Assembly: GCA_029907285.1 (NCBI GenBank)
Contig: JARYMD010000078.1
Span: 1 to 13,106, forward strand
Direction of reading: 5' to 3'
DNA: 13,106 nt
From: Verrucomicrobiota bacterium
GTDB taxonomy: Bacteria; Verrucomicrobiota; Verrucomicrobiia; Limisphaerales; J093
In this document: positions 7,121 through 12,676 of the stretch, piece after piece
Layout: each line of letters starts with the position of its first letter
How positions within the stretch are numbered: position 1 is the first letter of the stretch
Notes under the pieces: model-generated
Told to the model about the DNA's origin: nothing
Database searches by the model: none
What the model saw: only the letters and a program-made list of their open reading frames with translations
Position numbers and translations under genes: made by a program

Positions 7121-8341
7121 ATGGCGCTTATAGTTCAGAAATACGGTGGCACATCGGTGGCTGACACCGAACGGATCAAAAACGTTGCCGCGCGCGTGGC
7201 TGAATATCACCGCCGCGGCGATCGGCTTGTGGTCGTTGTTTCTGCGATGGCCGGTGTAACCGACAAACTAATCAAGATGGCCAAAGAAATCACCCCTTTG
7301 CCGAGCGAGCGCGAAATGGACATGTTGCTGGCGACTGGCGAGCAAAGCACCATCGCCTTGACCGCCATGGCCCTCGAAGCGTTGGGTGTGCCGGCGATGT
7401 CCCTCACCGGCGCACAGGCGGGCATTGTCACCGACGGCGTCCATACCAAGGCCAAAATCAAAAACATTACGCCTCGCCAGGTGCACGCGCTCCTTGACCA
7501 GGGCAAGGTCGTCATAGTCGCCGGCTTCCAGGGCCAAACTCCCGAGGGCCAGATCACAACACTCGGAAGAGGCGGCTCCGATCTCACCGCAATCGCGCTT
7601 GCCGCTGCGTTGAAAGCGAACCTGTGCCAGATTTACACCGATGTCGATGGCGTGTTTACCGCCGATCCGCGTGTTGTTCCTGCGGCCAGGAAAATCGACG
7701 AGGTTTCATACGACGAACTGCTGGAGATGGCGGGAAGCGGTGCCAAGGTAATGCAACTGCGGTCCGTCGAGTTCGCAAAAAAGTTCGGCGTGGTTTTTGA
7801 AGTTCGCTCAAGCTTGAACAACAACCCGGGAACTATCGTGAAAGAGGAAACAAAGGACATGGAAAGCGTCGTCATCCGAGGTGTGTCGCTCGACAAGAAC
7901 CAGGCAAAAATCACTTTGGTGGGCGTGCCTGACAGACCCGGCGTGGCTGCGCGTATTTTCCGGACTTTGGCTGAGGCCGCGATCAACGTCGATATGATCG
8001 TCCAGAACGTCAGCCACGGAGCCGCCAGTCCAACAACCGATCTGTCGTTCACAATTGACAAGTCCGACCTGCCAAAGGCCGAGAAGGTCATCGATGGAAT
8101 CAGAAAAGAGGTGGGCATTAAGAAGGTCCAGGCCAACCAGGCCATCGCCAAGCTCTCCATCGTCGGCGTAGGCATGCGCAGTCATTCCGGCGTCGCCGCA
8201 CGCATGTTCGACACCCTCGCCCGCGAAGGCATAAACATCGACATGATTTCCACCAGCGAGATCAAGATTTCTGTGATCATCGAACTGGCAAAAGCCGATG
8301 ATGCCGCCCGGGCAGTGCACGCTGCCTTTTTGGGCAGTTGA
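7121..8341 (+). CDS. lysC: Aspartokinase (aspartate kinase), two C-terminal ACT domains
   Basis: Phosphorylates L-aspartate to 4-phospho-L-aspartate, the entry step to lysine, diaminopimelate, threonine and methionine; cytosolic. The protein is 406 aa, close to the class with alpha and beta subunits from one gene (Bacillus subtilis LysC, Corynebacterium LysC). Visible are the nucleotide-binding start KYGGTSV (7-13), the ATGEQ substrate motif (71-75), GRGGSDLTA (149-157), and YTDVDGVFTADPR (172-184). ACT domain 1 starts at ITLVGVPDRPGVAARIF (264-280) and ACT domain 2 at LSIVGVGMRSHSGVAARMF (345-363), ending in STSEIKISVII. ATG7121 is right at the KYGGTSV start; no strong Shine-Dalgarno precedes it. 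It is third in the hom-thrC-lysC operon. Feedback by lysine, threonine or both is expected from the ACT pair; which one cannot be read here. Confidence 0.97.
   Translation: MALIVQKYGGTSVADTERIKNVAARVAEYHRRGDRLVVVVSAMAGVTDKLIKMAKEITPLPSEREMDMLLATGEQSTIALTAMALEALGVPAMSLTGAQAGIVTDGVHTKAKIKNITPRQVHALLDQGKVVIVAGFQGQTPEGQITTLGRGGSDLTAIALAAALKANLCQIYTDVDGVFTADPRVVPAARKIDEVSYDELLEMAGSGAKVMQLRSVEFAKKFGVVFEVRSSLNNNPGTIVKEETKDMESVVIRGVSLDKNQAKITLVGVPDRPGVAARIFRTLAEAAINVDMIVQNVSHGAASPTTDLSFTIDKSDLPKAEKVIDGIRKEVGIKKVQANQAIAKLSIVGVGMRSHSGVAARMFDTLAREGINIDMISTSEIKISVIIELAKADDAARAVHAAFLGS
7843..7861 (+). promoter_or_regulatory. Internal ribosome binding site and start for an aspartokinase beta subunit
   Basis: AGAGGA (7843-7848) lies 10 nt before an in-frame ATG at 7859 (Met247), with a second AAAGG at 7852-7856. 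Translation from here would give a 160-residue protein (to 8341) holding only the two ACT domains and beginning MESVVIRGVSLDKN. In Bacillus subtilis and Corynebacterium, lysC makes a separate beta subunit from an internal start at this same boundary; in Corynebacterium it begins MEEAVLTGVATDK, which is clearly similar. That this organism does the same is inferred. Confidence 0.5.
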
Positions 8342-8451
8342 CCGGCGGGATTTCCGGGATGGGCAGTGCGGCGGAGCGCCAAGTTTCCATCGAACGCCTT
8401 TGTCTCGCCGCGATTATTCGGTTACGGCTGCGCCGGGAGCGCATTTCGTGG

Positions 8452-8570
8452 TTCAATCCCCCCGGCAACACAATCGTCCGCATGGCCTTGTCGAAATGTG
8501 TGGCGAAGAGTTGATACGTGACACGTGATGCGTGATGCGTGATGTATATTGTGCCAGGCTCGAAGTATGC
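8452..8570 (+). repeat. Dispersed repeat element, copy B
   Basis: Plus-strand partner of copy A (3842-3966). The shared core is 8471-8493 (22 of 23 bases), followed by TGGCGAAGA (8501-8509), the heptamer array 8512-8546, and ATATTGTGCCAGGCTCGAAGT (in 8546-8566). The element ends 80 nt before the preferred start of the uncharacterised gene at 8651. The copies face away from each other across the hom-thrC-lysC operon. The 110 bp before it (8342-8451, after the lysC stop) hold nothing I can name. Confidence 0.75.
8512..8546. repeat. 7-bp tandem array (TGATGCG units)
   Basis: Five heptamers in register: TGATACG, TGACACG, TGATGCG, TGATGCG, TGATGTA. They are the reverse complement of the ATCACGC units at 3869-3910 and are part of element copy B. 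Confidence 0.85.
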
Positions 8571-8608
8571 ACCAAGCCCTTCTGCGTGCATGCAATGCAG
8601 GCTTTTGT

Positions 8609-8614
8609 TATATT
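8609..8614 (+). promoter_or_regulatory. Weak -10-like TATATT before the uncharacterised gene
   Basis: TATATT (8609-8614) lies in an AT-rich patch 37 nt before the ATG at 8651; no -35 match sits at a proper distance. If used, transcription would start near 8621, which supports a translation start at 8639 or 8651 over the upstream ATG at 8549. TATATT at 8545-8550, within the repeat element, is an alternative. Confidence 0.25.
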
Positions 8615-8650
8615 ATTCCCGCAAAAGTTTTTGCATTGATGAAGCGTGTT

Positions 8651-9439
8651 ATGAAACTCAGCGATGCAGACTTGAGATTCGTTGTCGAGACGTTGGTGCC
8701 AGGCCGCAGCGATCATGGCAAAATCATCGAGAGCCTCAGGGACAAAGAAGATTTTATCGAGCCCATGCTCAATGATCCCAGGCTCGCACAAAGGCTCATG
8801 AACGAGGAAGAGGCTTTCGTGCGGGTCTCGCCATTCCTGATGTTCTCGATCCTTCTGCGGCGTGTGCGCGCCGACCTCGAAGAACGCGATTTCGTGCTCG
8901 AGATCGAGGAATCCGGAAAACGAGTCCCCATCTTCCATGCACGGCAGGTCGTCGAGCTGCTCGCCGAACCAGCCACACTCGAGTACCTGACGGAGATGCT
9001 TTGCTCTTTTGTTCGCACCAACACAGCCGTCCTTTACTGGAAAGAACGCGGCCACTGGCGCAAACGCCGAATCTGCGACATCAACCTTGATGACATGATC
9101 AGTTTGTGTCAGTTGGTGGAGCCCGAATTCAGGCCGCGAATTTACAAGCGGATCGCCGACATCGCGCTTTTCCTGACCGGTATATACCCCGATCATGCCG
9201 GGGTTTGGGTGAGTCGCCCGCACACTTTTACCCGCGGCGAACGGTCAATCGCCGATTACGAAAATGAAGGGCGGCGATTCTACGCTCTGGCTGCTCGCTG
9301 CGCCACCCCGCCATGGACACAATCGCTTTTCGAACAGTTGGCCGAAAATTTCACACTTGCCCGCCACGCGCTAAACACCCTCAGCGACGGTTACCTGAAA
9401 AGCCTGCGGTCCAGGTTCTTCGGCTCCCCGGCGAATTAG
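8651..9439 (+). CDS. Uncharacterised 262-aa conserved-looking protein
   Basis: I do not recognise the family. The frame is open from 8549, but the region before 8639 is repeat element and AT-rich spacer. I place the start at ATG8651 (MKLSDADLRFVVETLVPG), with ATG8639 as an alternative; neither has a clear Shine-Dalgarno. The protein is soluble-looking, charged and mostly helical by composition. Notable segments are an acidic N-terminal half (DKEDFIEPMLNDPRLAQRLM, 31-50), an amphipathic stretch FLMFSILLRRVRADL (62-76), a basic patch WKERGHWRKRR (130-140), then ICDINLDDMISLCQLVEP (141-158), RIYKRIADIALFLTGIYPDH (163-182), and ENEGRRFYALAARC (204-217). There is no signal peptide, convincing membrane helix or known catalytic motif. 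The start-codon region, steady reading frame and low-complexity-free sequence support a real gene. Antisense frames across it are shadows. Confidence 0.7.
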   Translation: MKLSDADLRFVVETLVPGRSDHGKIIESLRDKEDFIEPMLNDPRLAQRLMNEEEAFVRVSPFLMFSILLRRVRADLEERDFVLEIEESGKRVPIFHARQVVELLAEPATLEYLTEMLCSFVRTNTAVLYWKERGHWRKRRICDINLDDMISLCQLVEPEFRPRIYKRIADIALFLTGIYPDHAGVWVSRPHTFTRGERSIADYENEGRRFYALAARCATPPWTQSLFEQLAENFTLARHALNTLSDGYLKSLRSRFFGSPAN

Positions 9440-9440
9440 C

Positions 9441-9474
9441 CAGGCGCTTTATAGTTGTGTGCGCGTAGCGCCTG
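9441..9474 (+). terminator. Candidate terminator hairpin after the uncharacterised gene
   Basis: CAGGCGC (9441-9447) and GCGCCTG (9468-9474) form a perfect 7-bp stem with a 20-nt loop, starting 2 nt after the stop codon. There is no U-tract, so it may be a repeat hairpin and not an intrinsic terminator. Confidence 0.3.
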
Positions 9475-9505
9475 CCCTGCCTTACGCACGATTTAGTCAA
9501 CGGTA

Positions 9506-9528
9506 GGGCGCGCCGTCCCCGGCGCGCC
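9506..9528. repeat. Palindromic GGCGCGCC pair (REP-like hairpin)
   Basis: GGCGCGCC occurs at 9507-9514 and 9521-9528, separated by GTCCCC. Each half is self-complementary, so the pair can form one 8-bp hairpin or a cruciform. I recall similar text in verrucomicrobial intergenic repeats, but this is unverified. Confidence 0.65.
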
Positions 9529-9554
9529 GAACCTGTGACAGACAGTGTTCTCAT

Positions 9555-9572
9555 TTCCGCGTAAACGCGGAA
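9555..9572. repeat. Short perfect hairpin TTCCGCGT-AA-ACGCGGAA
   Basis: An 18-bp palindromic unit (7-bp stem with TAAA loop, if the last pair opens). It follows the GGCGCGCC hairpin by 26 bp in the same gene-free stretch and is probably part of the same compound repeat. Confidence 0.55.
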
Positions 9573-9620
9573 CTCCAACAGCGATCGGTTTTCCCGCATT
9601 GTAGGCGATGCCACGTCCGC

Positions 9621-9649
9621 GGCCGTCAGAGTCCCACCTTTGGGCGGCC
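9621..9649. repeat. Nested hairpin at the end of the compound repeat
   Basis: The outer stem GGCCG (9621-9625) pairs with CGGCC (9645-9649). The inner stem CCCA (9633-9636) pairs with TGGG (9641-9644) around a CCTT loop, leaving a 7-nt bulge on the 5' side. It is compact and GC-rich but modest in length. Confidence 0.35.
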
Positions 9650-9685
9650 TTGAATTGAGCACTCATTCAGCAGCAAAGCCTTTGA

Positions 9686-9732
9686 ACGTTGTACGTTGCA
9701 CGTTGCGCGTTGCGCGTTGCACGTTGAACGTT
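9686..9732. repeat. 7-bp tandem array (ACGTTGN units)
   Basis: Seven heptamers in register: ACGTTGT, ACGTTGC, ACGTTGC, GCGTTGC, GCGTTGC, ACGTTGA, and a final ACGTT. Same 7-bp period as the ATCACGC arrays at 3869 and 8512 but different sequence. Confidence 0.85.
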
Positions 9733-9772
9733 CCCAAACAGACGGCCCATGGGGTCAAGTAAAAGGAACGCT

Positions 9773-9807
9773 CAACATCCAACATTCAACTCACAACGTT
9801 CAACAGC
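9773..9807. repeat. Degenerate 7-bp array (CAACNNN units)
   Basis: CAACATC, CAACATT, CAACTCA, CAACGTT, CAACAGC in exact 7-bp register. On the minus strand these read NNNGTTG and so are related in the opposite direction to the ACGTTGN array 40 bp upstream. The remaining stretch to the alcohol dehydrogenase stop (9808-9973) shows nothing I can name apart from a short AGTGCCCG repeat near 9845-9865. Confidence 0.65.
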
Positions 9808-9973
9808 GAAGCGCTCAACAGCTCAGCGGTCATCAGTGACCCGAAGTGCCCGGTCAGTGCCCGTCAGCGAACTTTGGTTCCGGCTGGGCTGGACTGCGAA
9901 ACATGCGGGCTGAACTGTGTCCGCTCGGCGGCCGTTTCGTTCCCCCGTGGTTCTGTTGCCGCCAAACCCAGCG

Positions 9974-11128
9974 CTACAGCACCTCGAGATAAAGCGACCG
10001 GAGATCAGCAGCGGTGACCGGAACGACGTTTGTTTTGTGGCATGGATCGTCCCACGCCTGCGCAACAAGCTCGTCTATCTGCGCAGGCTTGACTCCGCAA
10101 GCGCGCAAGCGTCCCGATACGCCGAGGCCGGCCAAAAAACGGGTAATGAACTCGATCGTTCGCTTGTCCGCTTCAACGTCTGTGACGGCGTTGAGGTCCA
10201 AACCGCAGGCGATGCCGACGCGCCTGTAAATGCCGGGTTTTCGGCTGGCGCAGAATTTCATTGCGGCGACCAAACACAGCGCGTTGGCCAGCCCATGGTG
10301 CATTCCTGCGACCGTTGAAAGCGGGTGAGCGAGGGAATGCACCACGCCGAGGTCTTTTTGAAATGCGATCGCACCCATCGCAGCCGCCACAAGCATCCGG
10401 CCGCGCGCGTCAAGGTCCCCGCCGTTTCTGAATGCGCGAGGCAGTGCATCCACGATCAGATGAATGCCCTCGAGCGCCACACCGTCGCACATCGGATGGA
10501 AAACAGGGCATGTGAATGCCTCGATGCAATGTGTCAGAGCATCGATGCCGGTCGCTGCCGTGAGATTCGGAGGCAAACTCCGGGTCAGTTCGGGATCAAG
10601 AATGACAAAACTGGCAAGCAGCGCCGGGTTGAAAAGGACGGCCTTGCGATTGGTTTTGGCCAGCGTGATGACCGAACTGCGTCCCACTTCGCTGCCTGTG
10701 CCCGCCGTTGTCGGAATCGCCACGAACGGAGCCAAACCTGACCAGTCGGTTTCATCGTAGAACCGTGTCAGGTCCAGATTCGGCCGCTTGACCAAGATGC
10801 GCGCGGCTTTGCCAACGTCGAGCGCGCTTCCACCGCCAAGCGCAATTACACCGTCGCAATTGTTCTCCACGAACGCGCGCGCGGATTCTCTCAGGTCCTG
10901 CTCGGTTGGGTTCGGATGCACACCGGCGTAAACCGACCACGCGAAGCGGTCTTTGTTCTGGCCCAGAATATCAAGCAACGACCGGTAAGCGCCTGTGTTC
11001 AGCATGCCGGGGTCTGTGACGATGAGCGGTCTCCGAACATTGATGGCGCCAAGGTTTTCCGGAAGGGCAGTCAAAGCGCCTGCGCCAAACAAAATCCTCG
11101 TCGGAAAAGAAAAAACAACAGGTTTCAT
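9974..11128 (-). CDS. Iron-dependent (group III) alcohol dehydrogenase
   Basis: NAD(P)-dependent oxidoreductase interconverting an alcohol and an aldehyde or ketone; cytosolic. The protein is 384 aa, the usual length for FucO/YiaY/1,3-propanediol dehydrogenase-like enzymes. The start at 11128 (MKPVVFSFPTRILFGAGAL) is chosen because family alignment begins there; a further 38 codons upstream would be repeat-derived. Visible are the nucleotide-binding GGGSALDVGKA (98-108), IPTTAGTGSEVGRSS (138-152), and DALTHCIEAF (196-205). The iron ligands are probably Asp196, His200, His264 (VVHSLAHPL) and His278 (MHHGLANA), spaced as in E. coli FucO. Substrate is unknown: lactaldehyde, butanol or propanediol type, or phosphonoacetaldehyde are all possible in this family. 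The gene stands alone on the minus strand, with no pathway partner nearby. Confidence 0.92.
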   Translation of the reverse strand: MKPVVFSFPTRILFGAGALTALPENLGAINVRRPLIVTDPGMLNTGAYRSLLDILGQNKDRFAWSVYAGVHPNPTEQDLRESARAFVENNCDGVIALGGGSALDVGKAARILVKRPNLDLTRFYDETDWSGLAPFVAIPTTAGTGSEVGRSSVITLAKTNRKAVLFNPALLASFVILDPELTRSLPPNLTAATGIDALTHCIEAFTCPVFHPMCDGVALEGIHLIVDALPRAFRNGGDLDARGRMLVAAAMGAIAFQKDLGVVHSLAHPLSTVAGMHHGLANALCLVAAMKFCASRKPGIYRRVGIACGLDLNAVTDVEADKRTIEFITRFLAGLGVSGRLRACGVKPAQIDELVAQAWDDPCHKTNVVPVTAADLRSLYLEVL

Positions 11129-11239
11129 GCACTTTGTCGCGTTGACCTTGGCAACCCGAACCTGCCCAGTCCAGCTCAAAGAGAACAACCGGCGCGAATA
11201 AAGTGCCAGGCTCATAGTTCGGCAGGGCGTGCGCTCCGC

Positions 11240-11263
11240 CACTTTGCGCCCGGCCGCAAAGTG
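11240..11263. other. Perfect 9-bp hairpin between GTGCCAGGCTC copies
   Basis: CACTTTGCG (11240-11248) and CGCAAAGTG (11255-11263) with loop CCCGGC. It has no U-tract. It lies 112 nt upstream of the alcohol dehydrogenase start on that gene's strand, so it could sit in its leader, or be part of the repeat cluster. Confidence 0.5.
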
Positions 11264-11270
11264 AACGCGC

Positions 11271-11305
11271 GCCGCACGAATAAAGTGCCAGGCTCACAGT
11301 GCGGC
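11271..11305. other. Hairpin presenting GTGCCAGGCTC in its loop
   Basis: GCCGCAC (11271-11277) and GTGCGGC (11299-11305) form a perfect 7-bp stem. The 21-nt loop contains the whole repeated 11-mer (11285-11295). The other copies lack this stem, so it may be fortuitous. Confidence 0.35.
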
Positions 11306-11485
11306 AGGAGGGACGAATAGTGTGCCAGACAAATAGTGTGCCAGGCTCAAAGTTTGCCCGACGTGATCATTCGGCTGCGGCCGCACCTCGCTGTGTTCAA
11401 CACCATGTTCATTGAAGAACCGCCGGGCTGTTGAGATTGAACTGCGTTTTCTCGTACAACAAGGTAGTCTTGTCCAAGATGCGTT

Positions 11486-12661
11486 ATGCAGAAAGGCTCA
11501 GAGAATCAGACAGTCAGCGATGAATCGGCTGCGTTGCATGAACTGATCCGTCGCGAAATAGAATCTCAAGGGCCGATCACGTTCGCGCGGTTCATGGAAT
11601 TGGCGCTTTATCATCCCGACCACGGCTATTACGAGCGCAGGCTGGACCAGATTGGGCAGCGAGGCGACTACTACACCAGCGTTAGCGTTGGTTCGCTCTT
11701 CGGAAAGCTGTTGGCCGCAGATTTCTGCGCCCGACTTGAAAAGCTGAACTCGGCTGGGTTCGACCTTGTCGAGTGCGGCGCTCACGATGGAACATTGGCA
11801 GCAGACATACTAACGACAACGAAAAACGCGCGCCAGGATTTGCATGCCAAACTGCAGTACGTGATAATCGAGCCTTCCCCGAGGCGCAGAGCGGCACAAC
11901 GCAAGAATCTTGCAGAGCATCTCGACCGAGTGAGTTGGTGCGAGGCAATTGATGACCTCGGGAAAGGATCGGTCCACGGCGTGGTATTTGCAAACGAGCT
12001 GCTGGATTCGTTCCCGTTTCATCGGCTGCGGTGGAGCAGGCAGCAACGCCAGTGGCACGAGGATGGCGTTGGATGTGACGGTGGCCGCTTTGTGTGGGTT
12101 GACATGGGCGGTTTCGGAGGCACGCAGCGGACTGGTGCCGCCGATGAAACATCCGGACCCGGTTCTGACTGGCACGCCGTCTGTGCGACTGCGCAGGCGC
12201 TTGCTGAGGTTTTGCCAGACGGTTTTCGCCTGGATTATTGTCCAGGAGCGGCGCGGTGGTGGCGGAAGGCCGCAACAGCGTTGGCCAAAGGCGCTTTGAT
12301 GACAATCGATTACGGATTAACCCGTGAGGAGCTGTTCAGTCCTCACAGGCATGACGGAACCGCTCGCGCCTACTACCGCCACGCTGTTGACGATGAACTC
12401 CTTGCCATGGCCGGCGAGAAAGACATTACGGCGCACGTGGATTTCTCCGCGTTGATCGAAGCCGGCGAGGCGCAGGGTCTCATCACCGAATGCATGATTG
12501 ATCAGGCAACATATATCATGCGCATTTTGCAGCACAGCGGAGAACTGTTGGACACCGCCTCGGCGCTTGCGCAGCAAGACCGAACAGCGCTCGTCACGCT
12601 GGTGCATCCGTCCGGTCTGGGAAGAGCGTTTCGTGTCCTGTCACAGGTCCGCGGCGGATGA
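11486..12661 (+). CDS. SAM-dependent methyltransferase, MidA/NDUFAF7 family
   Basis: Predicted S-adenosylmethionine-dependent methyltransferase of the COG1565 (DUF185) family. The mitochondrial relative NDUFAF7/MidA methylates an arginine of complex I subunit NDUFS2; bacterial substrates are unclear. The protein is 391 aa, typical length. Visible are the family N-terminus GPITFARFMELALYHPDHGYY (29-49), the GDYYTSVSVGSLFG block (60-73), SAM motif I as DLVECGAHDGTLAADIL (93-109), YVIIEPSPRRR (125-135) and VVFANELLDSFPFHRL (166-181). Motif I reads CGAHDG where the family more often has a GPGRG/GPGxG-like loop, a variant worth noting. ATG11486 is the first in frame and lies at a sensible distance from the conserved N-terminus; no clear Shine-Dalgarno precedes it (AAGG at 11461 is too far). 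It is followed after 15 nt by a nucleosidase-like gene. Confidence 0.87.
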   Translation: MQKGSENQTVSDESAALHELIRREIESQGPITFARFMELALYHPDHGYYERRLDQIGQRGDYYTSVSVGSLFGKLLAADFCARLEKLNSAGFDLVECGAHDGTLAADILTTTKNARQDLHAKLQYVIIEPSPRRRAAQRKNLAEHLDRVSWCEAIDDLGKGSVHGVVFANELLDSFPFHRLRWSRQQRQWHEDGVGCDGGRFVWVDMGGFGGTQRTGAADETSGPGSDWHAVCATAQALAEVLPDGFRLDYCPGAARWWRKAATALAKGALMTIDYGLTREELFSPHRHDGTARAYYRHAVDDELLAMAGEKDITAHVDFSALIEAGEAQGLITECMIDQATYIMRILQHSGELLDTASALAQQDRTALVTLVHPSGLGRAFRVLSQVRGG

Positions 12662-12671
12662 GAAGTCATCC
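12656..12671 (+). promoter_or_regulatory. Small hairpin over the methyltransferase stop, possible translational coupling
   Basis: GGATGA (12656-12661) and TCATCC (12666-12671) form a perfect 6-bp stem with a GAAG loop. It includes the methyltransferase stop codon TGA (12659-12661), and its loop holds the only Shine-Dalgarno-like sequence, GAGAAG (12660-12665), 11 nt before the next ATG (12677). A ribosome finishing the first gene would open it. Confidence 0.35.
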
Positions 12672-12676
12672 GGCTG

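Larger units (their letters stand above)
11193..11358. repeat. Irregular cluster of GTGCCAGGCTC repeats
   Basis: The motif occurs exactly at 11203-11213, 11285-11295 and 11338-11348, and as GTGCCAGAC at 11322-11330. The first two copies share a longer context, CGAATAAAGTGCCAGGCTCA then AGTKCGGCAGG. The last two form a 16-bp direct repeat, AATAGTGTGCCAG. The same 11-mer ends element copy B (8551-8561). This makes up most of the 357-bp gene-free stretch 11129-11485; the remainder, 11360-11485, shows no feature beyond a 5-bp ACAAG/CTTGT hairpin at 11459-11473. Confidence 0.75.

Noticed and set aside
8320..8341. CTGCC-TTTTTG-GGCAG hairpin at the lysC end as terminator
   Set aside because: It overlaps the final codons and the T-run is in the loop, not after the stem.
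8453..9223. 256-codon minus-strand frame across the uncharacterised gene
   Set aside because: It ends in the repeat element and translates the heptamer array; the plus frame has the better start, no repeat-derived ends and blocks that look conserved.
9381..9662. 93-codon minus-strand frame in the gene-free region
   Set aside because: It crosses the GGCGCGCC and TTCCGCG palindromes and gives a basic, repeat-derived peptide.
11193..11242. 38-codon N-terminal extension of the alcohol dehydrogenase
   Set aside because: It translates repeat sequence and precedes the point where family similarity begins; the start at 11128 fits family length.
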